A stretch of DNA of 64,000 bases. Origin: Acanthamoeba castellanii str. Neff (Eukaryota; Discosea; Longamoebia; Acanthamoebidae). This document shows positions 11,160 to 24,497 of this stretch, piece after piece. The stretch lies in the NCBI RefSeq assembly GCF_000313135.1, contig NW_004457702.1, positions 62,001 through 126,000 on the forward strand, written 5' to 3'. Position 1 is the stretch's first letter, and each line of letters begins with the position of its first letter. Under the pieces are notes generated by a model. It did not search any database and was not told where the DNA came from. It saw nothing but the letters and a program-made list of their open reading frames with translations. The position numbers and the translations under genes are program-made.

Positions 11160-11474
11160 CCTACAACCCCACGGTGTAGCTCCCCTTTCTCTCCACCAAC
11201 GGTACGTATAATATATAATATATATATTTATAAACACACCTCTACATGTAACGGCTAGAGTGCGCCGTGTTTGGAGAGCAAGAGTTGGGTGAAGGGACAC
11301 ACCCGGCATTCAGCGCACGCCCGGTTAATTGCGCCGTTCAGTTCAAATCCAATTTCTGTTTCTGGCGGCCACGTCATGGCATTGGCCAACCAGACAAGAA
11401 AACAAGAACCAACGGGCAGCGGCACTCTTTCACCCAACCTTCGAAGAAGCACACTTGAGGCACACAACACGACG
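11160..11474 (+). promoter_or_regulatory. Intergenic region with AT-rich TATA-like core
   Basis: The stretch 11206-11234 is almost pure A/T and ends TATTTATAAAC. It is the only AT-rich block between the oxygenase stop (11159) and the start at 11475, so it is the likely core promoter of the VIT/vWA gene. The rest shows no gene. Confidence 0.5.
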
Positions 11475-13066
11475 ATGTGTGTACCGCCAGGTGAGTTGCG
11501 TTTCTCCTGTTCTCTGCAAACAAATTCTGACCCCAATTACCTCCTCCTCGACGACCAGGCATCATGCTCTACAGGCGCGTGCCGCACCCTCCCATCACCT
11601 ATCAGCCCTATTCACCCCCACAAACCTTCCCGCTCCCCATCAAGGTACTTCTTATTTGGCCGCAATTTAAATGTCTAGTTTTTTTTACTCAATTTATTTT
11701 TTTCTATTTTGTTTTTGAATTGGCGTGACTTTGTTTTGCAGGCGGTCAGCATTGAGGCCAAGGTGGCCGACTTGTGCGCGTCGGTGACCATTCGACAGAA
11801 GTTTGTCAACACCGAGGAGACTCCCATCGAAGGTATATCTCGCACCAAGGAGCCGGGAGCAGGTTCGACTTTTGGCGAACAGTTCACAGCTCACCAGTCT
11901 TTCTCTGCTCTGCGAGAGCAGCCATCTACCAGTTCCAGTTGGAGGACAAGGCCACCGTGAGCGACTTCACGGCCTTCATCGATGGCAACAAGATCAAGGG
12001 CACCATACAGGAGAAGGAAGAGGCCAGGAACACCTACGTACGACACTGCACAACTGCACCCCTCGCCGACGGTTGTCAATGGCTCACTGGCTTTCATTCT
12101 TCGTTCTTTGGTCTTTGGTCTTCTTCGTTCTTCTTCGTTTTCGTTTTTGGGGGAACAGGATGACGCGATCGCGAGCGGACACGGAGCGTACAGGATGGAG
12201 GAGAACGAGGAGGAGCCCAACCTCTTCACCGTGAATGTGGGCAACCTGCCGCCGGGCAAGGAGGTGGAGGTGGTGATCACCTACGTCACCGAGCTCGAGT
12301 TCGAAGAGGGGCAGCTCAAGTTCCGCATCCCCTCCAACAACCAGAACCCATCGTACACGGCGGCCGGCAACTCGCCGCCGCAGCTCAAGCTGCAGGTCCA
12401 CTTCGGTACGCACATATCCTGTCGACCACATCATCGTGTAAGTAAGAGTGAGAATAACACACGTCGTGCGGTGGTGTGTGCGTGGCGTGTGTGATGGACA
12501 GACATGACGAGCAACATCAAGCAGCTCTCGTCGCCGTCGCACCCGATCTCGTTCGAGTTTGGCGACGAGCCCACGCAGGCCACGGTGACCCTGGGCGACA
12601 CCACCAAGACGCAGGCCCAGGACCTGGTGGTGCTCACCAAGCTCGCCAAGCCCCACGAGTATGCACATTCCTCCCAAATTCCTCTACGACGGCCCGGTAC
12701 CGCTAGCGAGACTGACCACCAATATTGATGTCGACAGGCCTTGCGGTCGGGTGGAGGTGGACGAGAAGGGCACCAAGACGGTGATGGTGTCGCTCTACCC
12801 CAAGCTGGCGCAGGACGACGACGAAGACATCTACACGGAGATGATCTTCATCGTCGATCGATCCGGAAGCATGGCGGGCAGCCGGATGCAGCAGGTCAAG
12901 GACACGCTGCACATCTTCCTGCGAAGCTTGGGCGAAGGCACCCAGTTCAACATCATCGGCTTCGGCAGCCGCACGCAGCACCTGTTCCCCAGCGGCAGCG
13001 TCGAATACAACGACAAGTGCGTGCGCCACCACACATACGACACGTGCGCGCGCGCGCGCACGCACG

Positions 13067-13116
<50 letters not shown>

Positions 13117-15328
13117 AACACACACACACAAACACACACGGCTGAATGTGACTTTTACTTCAGAAACTTGGAACTGGCGACCAAGCACGTTGATCAGATG
13201 TTCGCTAATCTGGGCGGCACCGACATCCTCAAGCCGCTGACGGAGGTCCTCCAGCAGCCGCCCAAGGAAGGCTACCCTCGCCAGCTGTTCATCCTCACCG
13301 ACGGCGAGGTGAACAACACGCAAGAGTGCATCCAATTCGTGCGCAAGCACGCCGACACGACGCGCGTGTTCACCTTCGGCGTGGGCAACGAAGCCTCGCA
13401 GGATCTCGTCAAGGGTCTCGCCAAATCCGGCGTACGTTGCATTCCTCTCCTAACCCGCACCCGAAACGTTTTGATGATTGCTGACTTCGACCCGCGCAAC
13501 ACACGCACGCACGCACAGGAGGGCTTCTTCGAGTTCGTGAGACCGGGCGAGGGCATGGAGGAGAAGGTCATGCGGCAGCTGCGGCGAGCCATGCAGCCGG
13601 CGCTCACCGACGTCACCGTTACCTGGAAGGGTGCCACCCAGGTGGAGCCGGCCCCGTTCCGCTTTGCGCCCGTGTTCTGCGGCGGTCAGTTGGTGGTGTA
13701 CGGCATTGTCAAGAAGGGCCAGGTCGACTCAGATAACAACGTCGAGGTCGTAGTCCAGGCCAAGACCGTTCTCAAGCCCTTCGAGGCCGCAATCCAGGTC
13801 GACCTGAGCAAGGCCAAGCCCGGTAACCTGCTCCACAAGCTCGCAGCCAAGACCCTCCTCAAGTACGCTCCTCTGAATGCTCGCTCTAAGAAGCAATTTT
13901 TGTCTTCTGACACACACACACAACACACGCACACATACAACACAGGAGCATCGATGATGGCCGGAGCTATCTGCACGATGCGGCCGGGAATGTCAAGAGC
14001 GGAGGTCAGGCGGGTCTGGTTGCCGAGGCAGTGCGCATCTCGCTGGCAAGCGGCGTGCTGTGCAAGCACACGGCGTTCGTGGCCGTCGAGGAGCGGGAGG
14101 ACGCCACCGAGAGCACTATGCAAGTGCGCAAGATCCCCATCACCTTCGAAAAAGGTAGCCATCCACACCCAGGCCTTCTTTCACACGGCACCGAGTTGAT
14201 CAATGTGTGACGATTGTGTGCTGTCGCAGCTTCGCCGTTCAGAGCTCCGCCACCGCCTTCCCCACTCTTCTACTCTCCTTATCCGAACGGTACGCGTCTC
14301 GTCGTGTCTTGTTGCTAGGCCCAACCACCCTGTGTGCTTGCCAACTCACATGCAACTGGGTGTAGTCATGCAAGGCCCGACAAGCTTCAGCTTCTCGGGT
14401 CCCATAGGCTACGGTGGACCGCCTCCGCCGCCCATGGCCGGTGGACCGCCCCCGCCCCCGCCCGGTGCCCTGGCGCCTTGCCTGCAGCCCTTGGCCCCCG
14501 CAGGACCGCCGCGGCCTATGATCCCCTTGGCTGGGCCGCCACCGCCGGCACCGTCGCCGTCGATGTCCATGGCTCACAGTCGTGGGCCGGCCTCGCCCCG
14601 TCGAGCGCCGCCGCCGTCAGGGGGAGCTGCACCGATGCGGACTTCTTCTTCTACTTCTTGCTCCTCTGCGACCGCGGACTTTGGCCTCTTACGGAAGTCA
14701 TCGCTCCCCACGGCCCCGCCCTCCCGGCAATCGGCTCTTGCGATGGCCCCGCCCCTATCCGCAGCCTACCCTCAGCAGCAGCAGCAATACCAGCCTCAGC
14801 TACTCGAGTCGCTGTCAGGGACACCCGGGAGCAAGGAGCTGGGGCCCAAGCCGTCGGCATCTGCGCCGGCTCCGGAGAAGATGAAGGAGATCATCAGGAA
14901 GCAGAAGGCCAGCGGCAGCTGGGAATGGAGCGACGCGGCCGCGCTCGTGGGCGTCACCGCCGACAAGCTGCGCAAGGCCATCCCCGCCGACAAGCTTCAG
15001 ACCGGTACGTCCTCTCATATCTTCGGACCCGTTGCTCACGACACACACACGACACACCACACACGACACACACACACGACACATCATCTCATCACGTTTT
15101 GTTTATTTGTTATGCGCAGTGGACGCGGAGGTGGAGCAGATCTGGGCGACTGCGGTGGTGGCGGCGTTCCTGTCCACCAAGTTCCCCGACCAGAAGAACA
15201 ACTGGGACCTGGTGGTGAAGAAGGCGCGCAAGTTCGTCGCCCGCGCGCACAAGAAGATCGTCAAGCTCAAGGACCCCTCGGCCGAAGTCGACTGGTTCCA
15301 GCTGGCCACCGCTTTCCTCGGTGCTTAG
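11475..15328 (+). CDS. VIT and von Willebrand A domain protein with proline-rich linker and PARP4/vault-type C-terminus
   Basis: Exon 1 is tiny (MCVPPG), splicing to IMLYRRVPHPP. A VIT domain follows (AVSIEAKVADLCASVTIRQK, EARNTYDDAIASGHGAY, VNVGNLPPGKEVEVVITYV). Next is a vWA domain with a complete MIDAS: DRSGSMAG, the Thr in GGTDILKP and the Asp in LTDGEVNN. After it lie a formin-like run of PPPPP blocks (about 14410-14600) and a Ser/Pro/Gln-rich linker. The C-terminal segment holds SGSWEWSDAAALVGV and TKFPDQKNNWDLVVKKA, resembling the C-terminal module of VWA5/PARP4-family proteins, which in vault PARP binds major vault protein. No PARP catalytic domain is present. I estimate about 950 residues. 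The (CA)n intron at 13069-13138 splits the vWA domain. Role in vaults is inference. Confidence 0.85.
13069..13138. repeat. (CA)n microsatellite in an intron
   Basis: A CA tract of about 70 nt, slightly interrupted near its 3' end, lies in the intron between VEYNDK and NLELATKHVD of the vWA domain. It is preceded by (CG)n/(CGCA)n. Confidence 0.92.
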
Positions 15329-15417
15329 GCACAGAATGCAGAGAATGCGTCCCCTTTACCCACCTTTCTTTTTTTTTGTATTTTCTTTTTGGTAATACAG
15401 TTATCGGACCAGAGGTG

Positions 15418-17185
15418 ATGTCGGGCGTGGAAGGGGGGGCTTCCGGTGCGGAGGCGGTGGTCAGGGAGACAATGATGCAGAAGAAGACGGGGGTGGTGGT
15501 ATGCGTGCAGCCGTGGTTGGAGGATAGCCACTATGCCTCGGCAGCCACTTTCAAGCAGGCGCTGGCAGCCCTTCTCGCCCAGGTGGAACGACGCAGCGAG
15601 AGCACAACTGCCGAGGCCGACGATGAGGATGCGTGCCCGATGCTGGTCGTGTTCCCTGAGATGGTCGTGCTACACCCTTCATCCCACCCCACTCCTACCC
15701 TTCGCTCTTCTGACGTGTGCTCCCACTCATGAGCAGGTGGGCACCTGGCTCGTCGCCATGGATGAACTGCCAGCAGACTTCGAAGGTACCGCGCTTTGGC
15801 TGATTGGGTTTGGCCTCGGTCTTCTGCTCACACCCCGCATGGTTGAATGATGAAGGTGACTCGTCGGCAGCCATGGCGGTCGTGGTGCGCCGTCATCTGT
15901 GGAGCTTCGTGGCGCACCTCCTGCGCTCGTTTGTGCACGACCACTTCCGGTACACTTGAATGCGCGCGGGCCACTTGCCCATCTAACTGACATTTGTCGT
16001 TCTGCGCCAAACAGGTTTGGTCTGATGGCCCATGTGAAGCGTTCCCTGTTCAGATTGAAAGCTCACGGTACCGCCCGTCCCCCTTATGATGCGAGTTTCG
16101 AGCGAGTCTTACTGAACCTTCTGGCCGCTAGCAATGTTCAACACGTATCGGGAGGTGTTCAGCGAGCTGGCTCAGGAGCACGAGGCGTGGATTGTGGCGG
16201 GCTCGATCCTGCTACCACGGGTCAAGTACTACACGCAGGTGTCGGAAGGGTTGTCAGCCGCTGCCACGGACGATTCCTACGAGATGAGGAGACTGGAAAC
16301 GAGGCTTTCCTCCCAGGGGCTCTACAACGTGTCGCTTTCATTCGCTCCCGATGGGAGCGTGTGCAACGTCACCCACAAGTGCCATCTCGACTCCAACGGT
16401 ACTGCTTCATCCGTGAGCATCATGCGGTCACCTCTTCAACAATGCTCGCTTGTCCCTTCGCCCACGTTCCAACACTCACGCCAGAGCTCGAGTTCGTTGA
16501 CTGCGCGCCAATGAGTGCCGTCCACTCCTTCTCCTCTCCGTTCGGCACAGTCGGCGTAGCCATCTGCGCCGATAGGTAACGGCAGCCGCCCCCGCCGCGG
16601 AATGCGAGCAACGCAGATCCCTTCCGAACTCACTGTGTGGTGACATTTGTGCTGCCCATAGTTGGTACCCCAAGACCTACGAGCGATTGCGGGAGATGGG
16701 CGCCGACATCGTTTGCGTCCCCGCATTCGTCACGCCGAACAGCACGTGGGACGCACCATGGGGCGGCTACAGCGGACGTTCACGCCACTTCCCAGCCGAC
16801 GTCAACGCGTCTCACATCGGCAACTACAAGGTTCTCGCCACTTCCCTGCTCTGCTCTCACACAGCCAGTGATCTCATAGCTGGCATCGCTATGATGTAAT
16901 AGGAGTCTGAGGCCTGGTCAGAGTACGCGCTACAGGGTCGTCTTCACGCCTCAGGCGCGAGACTAGGTCAGCCCACTCCGCTCAAAGGGACATTGCCAAT
17001 TACTGCTGGCGTCTCATTGTTTGGTGGTGTGTGGGCAAGCAGGAGTGTGCTCTTACCTGGTGGGCAAGCTGTGGGAGATGACCGGCAGTGGCGAGTCTGC
17101 CATTGTGTCAGGCGATGGCCGTGTTCTGGCCAAGTCTGCCAAGGGCACGGAAAGCGTCCTCTCGTACGAAGTGGGCCTGCTTTGA
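15418..17185 (+). CDS. Nitrilase-superfamily carbon-nitrogen hydrolase
   Basis: This is an amidohydrolase of the nitrilase superfamily, which cleaves C-N bonds through a Glu-Lys-Cys triad. The triad is visible: Glu in LVVFPEMVG, Lys in CNVTHKCHLDS and Cys in GVAICADSWYPKTYERL. The last block is followed by the typical GADIVCVPAFVTP strand. The start is MSGVEGGASG at 15418. The last exon runs VCSYLVGKLWEMTGSGES to ...SYEVGLL with TGA at 17183-17185. Estimated length is about 400 residues, so it has some extra sequence compared with the usual 280-350-residue core. About seven short introns. The subfamily (amidase, ureidopropionase-like or other) cannot be decided by eye. Its start lies only about 90 nt after the upstream VIT/vWA stop, same strand. 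Confidence 0.85.
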
Positions 17186-17932
17186 CCTGCGCTCATCACC
17201 TGCCAGCGCGGGCCACGTCACAATATTTGCGGACAAGAAGGGCAGTTTGCTTTGCCGCCTCCGCTCTTTTTGTTTCGTATCGCCCTCACCGCCAAGCCAC
17301 AGCCGCCGGTCCTTGCCATGGGTGCGCCATCTCACTGCCTTTCCTCCCTTTGTGTGCCTTATCTATCCCCGTGATTGATTTGTTCAGTATCACTTGCGAA
17401 CTTCTCCGGAGGTTATGACAACAACCTTACAAAGATGAGGGATTTTAGCTTTAATCATTATCTTGGGAAATCTTGTGAATTATCACTCATTCCTTCTCCA
17501 TTTAGCAGGGAAGTGTCCGCAGCCAGTGGGCCAGCCAGTGGTGGTTTATGTGGGGGGGGGAGCTTGCACCAATAAAAAGAACAAAAAAGATTCGAAGAGA
17601 TCCCGCCTTTGATGAAATGCAGATGAAAGAAGACAACAGTCCTTCCCGCTGCGGTTCGCTAATCGAAAGAACGGATTCGCCGGCGAATATGTTAACATTG
17701 AGGTCCCGGCTTCAGTGCGGATGGGCACTCCTTCCTTATGGGCCTGTGGCCCCCGAGTAGAAGCCAAGCTGGGCCGCAGTTGGGAGGGAGGTGCGCTCCG
17801 CCGTGGTGCGAAGAGGCGTTCGTCACCGGTTTCCTGATTGGGCAGTCCTCGTTAACTTCCTTGGCTCCGCGATCATTGGTTCGGTCGTGTGCGCAGCAAC
17901 CCTCGTTGTTAGCTTGTGGGCTAGCCAAGAAG
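17186..17932. other. Intergenic region upstream of the CLU fusion gene
   Basis: There is no supported gene. AATAAA at 17571-17576 could be the poly(A) signal for the nitrilase gene or unrelated. A short frame at 17791-17970 would encode a hydrophobic segment (LVNFLGSAIIGSVVCAATLVV), but it has no start context or homology and overlaps the likely leader of the next gene. Confidence 0.5.
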
Positions 17933-20900
17933 ATGGACAAGACCCACACGAAGGGCAAAGCGGGCAAGGGTAGGGATATCAAGCCCACCCAGCTGGACCT
18001 CGAGGAATGCTGCTACACGAGCAGCACCGACGACGACACCATGTACAACCCATCATATGAGGAAGTGCCATCGGCACCCCGCCGCAATCCGCCCCCCTCG
18101 CCTCGAAGACCTCCTCCCCCTCCGTACGACCCCCTCCCCATCGTTTCAATGATATCCGTCTTCTTTATGACCCAAAAATTAAAATTGATTTTGCACCTTC
18201 TCCCTGCAGCGTTGCCACGGAGGGCGCCTACGAGGTGGTGCCGTCCGACCCTGAAGATGACGACGAGAGGCTGGTGCTTCAAAACTCCACGCAGTACTTC
18301 ACTGCGCTCCTCGAGCCCACAACACGTACGTGGCCCGCCCCCTTCTCCCAATTACTTTTTTTCCCCCATCCTGGCTCTCTGTGTGGACTCAGGCAATGCA
18401 ACAGCACCAGACGGGCGGCGAGCTGGTGCGGGGGTGCCACAACAACAGGTGGCGGGCCAGGAGGGATACGACATCTTCTGCCCCGAGGAGGAGGACGAGG
18501 AGGCGGGGCGGAGCGACGATGAAGAAGCACAGGGAGGCGGAAGGGAGGGCATTGCCCGTAGCCCCGTTCCGCCTCCTCAAGGGGGCAATGCCTACAACGT
18601 CTCGGACTACGAACGAGTGGACGGTGCGGCGGCCAACTCAAACAGTTACGAGGAAGTCGGTACGCAATACAGCCCCTTCGATTCCGACCGAGATCTGTAC
18701 ACGCTGCACTTACCGCACACTCACTGCGCACCCACAGCACCGGCCGCGCTTACGAAGCGAGATGCGCCATCGCCCAAGGGAACCTTCATATTGCTGTCGC
18801 CGCAGGGTCCCTCGGCCGACAAGAAAAAGGCGGAGAAGAAGACAGCACAGAAGGAAAAGAAGACAGGCAGCCTGTACGCACACAGACCTTCGCTTCACTT
18901 CCCGCCGCAACGTAGGTCTACAAAGCGACTGACTGATCGTGTGTGCCTTGGTAATGAGAACAGATGGAACAGCAATTTTCAACAACTGCTCAACATGGAG
19001 GACACGGAGAGCAAGTTTCACAAGCTGGCTTTTCTCGCTCACGACTTTCAGCACGCCGCTGAAGGTAATTTCCCTCCCTTTGCCTCAACCAGTTCTCTCG
19101 CAACAACAAGCGACCATCTCAACCTTTTTTCTTTGTCTCGTATGTGCATCCCAGTGTACGGAAAGATCATCATCAGCGAGCGGTATCTGCCATACGAAGA
19201 GAAGACACTCAAACCAGAGAAGGACATGGGGTACGCGTACCCGCCGCCAAGCATAGTCTTTTTTGTTTCGAGCTCGAGTGCCTGACTTGCCTGCTTTGAT
19301 TTGGACCCCAGGGGACTGGCAGGAGGAGAGAAGTTTCTGTGTCGCGGCATCCTTCTCAAGTATGCGATCGATTCCCGACTTAAAAACGGAACATGGTACT
19401 TCTGCACTTCCGCCTCGTCCAACACACTAATAATAATGTAAATTACCAACGTTATCTCAGGATGTACGGCGAAAACGTTCCTGATGATGCGTCGGCGATG
19501 AAGTCAGCAGGTGCGTGCCAATTACCTATTTTAGTTGTAGTTTTTCCATTGGACACCACTAATCGTCTCTGCCACTAGGGCACGAGTTGCGCTGCTGTGG
19601 TCGTATTGTGGATTCGGGCGAAGCGTTCAATGAGGGCGTTCTCGTTCCTCTCATGACGGGTACACTCCCCCGCACCCACAAATCATTCAACCGCACTGGA
19701 GGTGCTGATATGTATACCTACGACAGTGGTGGACTACCGAGGGTTCCGACTCACGGCCGTGTCGATGCTTCCCGTATCGAAAGACACGATCTGCTACGGC
19801 TCGGCTGATGGCGGTAAGAGCGTGCACGCCGACTACCCCGAATACAACGAGCGGTATGTGTTCCCTCATCGCCATCATCGCGTTCGTGCTGTGAGAGACA
19901 CAACGCTAAACTGTGTGATCGCTGCCGATGCAGATTTGAGCGGATCTTTCATCGCTTGAACCTGAAGGCGCACAGAGTGCGAACGCGGGTTTTGAGTGGT
20001 CCCGGTGACATCGAAGGTATGTACGCGCCGCATTGCATTGAGCTCGTGCGTGTTTGTGTTCGTAGCCCAACTCTCGCCCGCGCGCTTGCAGGTCATCTCG
20101 GCGAAGACGACAAGCTTTATCTGCTGGACTTTGCACGGTTGTATCCGCCAGGTGAGATTCCACCCCAAACCAATCGGGTCGACACCGAGGTGCTCTATTG
20201 CCTGTAACTGCTCACATCCGCTCTCTCGCCTCTCTGCAGAGAGCCCTATGGCGATAAAGGAAATTTTCGACACTCCGCACCCGCGTGCCATCTTCTACAA
20301 GATGCTGCGACCAGGTACGCCGCACAACCCCCCAATACCCCGTTTGCCATTTTGTGACGCCGATGCACGAATCTAATATGTCTATTGTGTGCGTCTCCTC
20401 GCAAAATAGAGCTGGTGCAATCCAACGTGAATCCACAGGGCCGACGCATTCCTCTCACCTCCGATGCCTACACGTACGCACAGAGTCGTGTTTCTTCTGT
20501 AAAGCGTTCCGCACGCGGCTAACGCTGTCGCAATCGTCGCCGTCAACTTGTTGCGTTTTGTGCCAGTGCCTGGCAAGCTGCAGACCCGAACGCCAAGGAA
20601 AACAACGCGGAGGTGACGGCAGCCACCTACCGCATATTGGACGAGCTCCTGCCCGCCCTCACCGACGATCTCGTCGCCAAGTGCTCCAGAGACGCCGACC
20701 GCTACATGGACCTGGTGCCTCACCTCCCCACTCACCTTCGCTTGCTTTCAGGCTTCACGCTTGGGGGAAACTTACATGGCTCTTGCAGAGGTCTGGCGCC
20801 GAGTGGCGCCCTCTCATGCCCTCGAGCTACATTACAACGCCGAGCGACTACCCGATCAACGCCAAGTCGTGCGGCGTGGATGTCGAAACGCTCAACAGAC

Positions 20901-23900
20901 GGTTGATGCACATCCTGCACGGCATGCATTGGCGCGGAATCAACATGCGCTACCTGGGCGAAGTGAGGCACCGCCTCATGTCGAGCTTCGGCGACAACCC
21001 CTCCGATCGCATGTTCAACTCGCAGCTCTTCGTCGTCGTCGCGCTTCTCTACACCGAGGTACACTCGAGTGCTCTTCCTTTTCGTTCTCTCTTTCTCTCT
21101 TTCTCTTAGGTTGATAGATGACTCACCGCTGCGCTGATATTCCTTTGTGCCAGATGGTGGCACGTGTGGCCAAGAACATCATTCGTGCCATGCTGCGCGA
21201 GAAGATGAAGGAGCTCAAGGTGCCGTCGAGCGAGCCCTACAGGCAGCTGGTGTTGACCCTTCTCAACCTCTTCTCGGGGCACTCGGACAAAGCGCACGAG
21301 TTCTGGACCTCCAACAAAGCGCCCCCGATCGACGAAAAGGCCATCCGCGTCGGCAGTACCCACCCATTCCTCTTTCTTCGCTTTCGTTCTTTAACCTCCC
21401 CCCCCCGCACCAGTGTTCTGACGAGCTCCAATTCGCGAAGCTGTGGAGCAACTGCAGGGCGGGCTGGAGTACTACATCCACTTCGCGGCGCGGAGTCAGG
21501 AGGAGGAGAGAGGAGTGGACCTGTCTGAGTCCGCGATGGGCGGCTACTCGGAGTCGCTGAGCTCCGACCTGGAGGGCCTCCTGCCCATGAAATGTAATGC
21601 GCCACCTTCGCTTTCGTTCTTTACCCCCCCCGGGGGGGGGCTTGCTCTTTCGACCTCACCATGTCTCGGTCTTCCTTCGTTCTTTCCAGGCTGCGTCCGC
21701 GCCAAGTACGGCATGAATGCGCTCACGGAAAAGGAGTGGAACTCTTCCGGCCGACTCGAGCCCTTCCTCTTCCAGGGGATCTTCTTCAGGCACGCACCAC
21801 CCACTTCCCGCTCGCATTACAATCTGATCTGATTGTGAGTTGGCTGGCAGGCGAGTGTGCGAGATGCTCAACATCATGCTCGCCGACGAGCCGCGCATCT
21901 TTGAAACCCTCAACTGCGACCTGCCGCCACCCGAGCCTCGGCCCTACGAATTCATGGACCCGCACTTGAAGGACCTGGGCGTCAAGGTTTGATCTCACCA
22001 CACCCTAACCCTGACCGGCGCCAATCGCAATCTTATTTGGCCGTCGCGTCTGTGCATGTGGCAGGTCAAGCACATGCACCTGGTGTCGTCGTTCGAAGGC
22101 TTCGCGCTGTACCGTCAGGCGCTCAAGCTTCGACAGCAGCTCAGCGACACCAAGGAGCCCGCCCAGTACCTTACGCTCCGCGAAAAGATCTTCCGCCTCC
22201 TCAGCTTCGCCAAGGAGAAGCTCGAGCTGGCCACCTTCAGCATCCCTGTACCGACCCCTCCTCCTCCCTGGCTACAGTGGCAGCGATCTCGCGTTGGACT
22301 TACGCACTCATTGTTTTTTTTGCATTCCTTGAATTCTCTGAATAACAGGACAGCGTGGAGACGCTGATACACCTGGGCAAGGTGGAGGCCTGGCTGGCCG
22401 CCAATACCGTGGCTGATGAGTCTGGACGATCCCTCATTCAGTACCAACACCACACGACCCACTACACCCCGCAGCCCGTGTTCACTCCTCGCACCGGCAC
22501 AGAATTAACAGCCTCCCCCCAATTTTTTGTTCAACGCAGGGACGGATTTCAGGCGGCGGTGAAGTACCTGGGCCAGGCCTGTCTGCTGCTGAAGCGCAAG
22601 GCGCAGACGGAGACCGACTACCAGCTCGGCGTGAAGCAGTGGCTCAAGGCCGTCTGCGACCTTGCGTTGGTGGTGTGCCAGTGGTCCGTGGCCGCATCCA
22701 AGGACACTGGCTACCGATCCAAGGGCGAACGACAGATCGATCTCTGGGAAAGGTACCGCACACGCAAACACGCACACAACACGCACGCACACACGGCAAA
22801 CACACGTGATATCGCTCTAACTCGCTCCGTCTCGATGGTAACAGAGCGATATCGCTGTACTACTTTGCCCTGTCGTTCCGCGACTACCGACAGGAGCTGA
22901 TGAAGGAATGGAAGCAGGAGGCCTGCGCGGCGAGCCTGATCAGCGATGACGAGGCCGCCGTACCAGAGCAAAGCCAGGGCGTGAGCGGCCTCGGCGAGGT
23001 GCGGCACGTCGAGGAGGTGGGTCAGCTGGCCTCAATGCTCATCAAGTACCAATGCGTGCGGAAGCGGCGCGAGATCGACTTCGAGGGCGACAGCTTCCAG
23101 CGCAAGGCTGACAAGTCGCCCACCACCGACGAGCGAAAGAAAAGCGGCAGCGGCAGTGAGGTCGGGACAAGGGTGGTGGACATTTCCGCCGGCGCCGCCG
23201 GCACCGAGAAGAAGCCTGCATCGCAGGCTGTCAAGATGAAGCAGCTGGCCGAGCTGAGCAACCTGCGGATGCGCAGCTTCTCCCAGTCCGAGGTGCAGGG
23301 GGTCGCCGCCGCCGGTCCACCCGGGCAGGCGTCGCCGCAGCCCTTGTCGCCCGGCGCGGCGGGCAAGCTCGTCAACACCTCCAGCAAGACAGCCTTCGCC
23401 GAGAGGAGAAAGAGTACTCTCATAGACCCACTTGGCCTTCATCTGTGTGACACCCGGCACCTAATCTCCACACACGGCACACACACCACACACCACACCA
23501 CACACCACACATCACACACACACTCGACTCCTTGGACACACAGCGTCGGTGTTGGACCTCTCAATGGACGCGGTGAAGTCGGGCTACCTCATGCATTTCT
23601 CGGAGAAGAACAAGAAGTGGAAGAAGAAGTGGCTCATGATGTTCCAGCTTCCACCCGTCATCAAATACTTCAAGAAGAAGAGCAAGGTACCCACCACCAG
23701 CCACCGCCACCACCGCCACCACCGTGTGCTAACTGGTCGTCATGTGCGTGGGCTCATCGGTCGTTGCCCTGTGTAGGACAAGGAGGAAGGCACGGTCGAC
23801 TTGCCGGGGTGCTCCTGCGAGCGCATCGAGGCCAGTTCAGGCAGCCACAAGTGGACCTTCCGGTGCGTTCTTGTCACCTTTGTTTTCTGTCGATTCGTGC

Positions 23901-24426
23901 TGACGTCATGGCACACACACGACACACGGCACCAAACCACAGGGTGCATCATCCAGTGCGCAGCACGGTTGTATTTGCCGCTGAGTCGGAGAAGGAGATG
24001 CAGGAGTGGATCGAGGCCATCCGGCAGGTGATCGTGTTCGTGGCAATGAAGCACGACAGCAGCGCGCGAGCGCCCGTCGGTCTCGGCGCCATGTCCGAGC
24101 AGGGCAAGCGCTCCAGCTCCATGATCTCCATCTCGGATCTCCAAAAGGTGATCTCCTCTTTTTGTAGACGTGTGCGGTTGTGCATGCCGTCGTGTGTGCA
24201 GTGGTGCGTGTGCGTGTGCGTGTGCGACCTACGAGGTGTGGCGCTGATGCACGAACAGGGCCAAGCTTTGGGGCGGTATGCCGATAAGCTCATCGCGTTG
24301 CGCACTTCTCAGTCCAAGTATCTGGCTTTCTCGCCCACCGAAGGCAAGCTCGTCATCGGTTTGTCCGCCTTCTTTTCTTTCATCACTTCATTACCCTCAT
24401 CGTTGTTTAAATACTCACCGTGACAC

Positions 24427-24497
<71 letters not shown>

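Noticed and set aside
17791..17973. Short frame with a hydrophobic helix upstream of the CLU fusion
   Set aside because: There is no homology, and it overlaps the frame leading into MDKTHTKGKAG. Possible noise in a leader.
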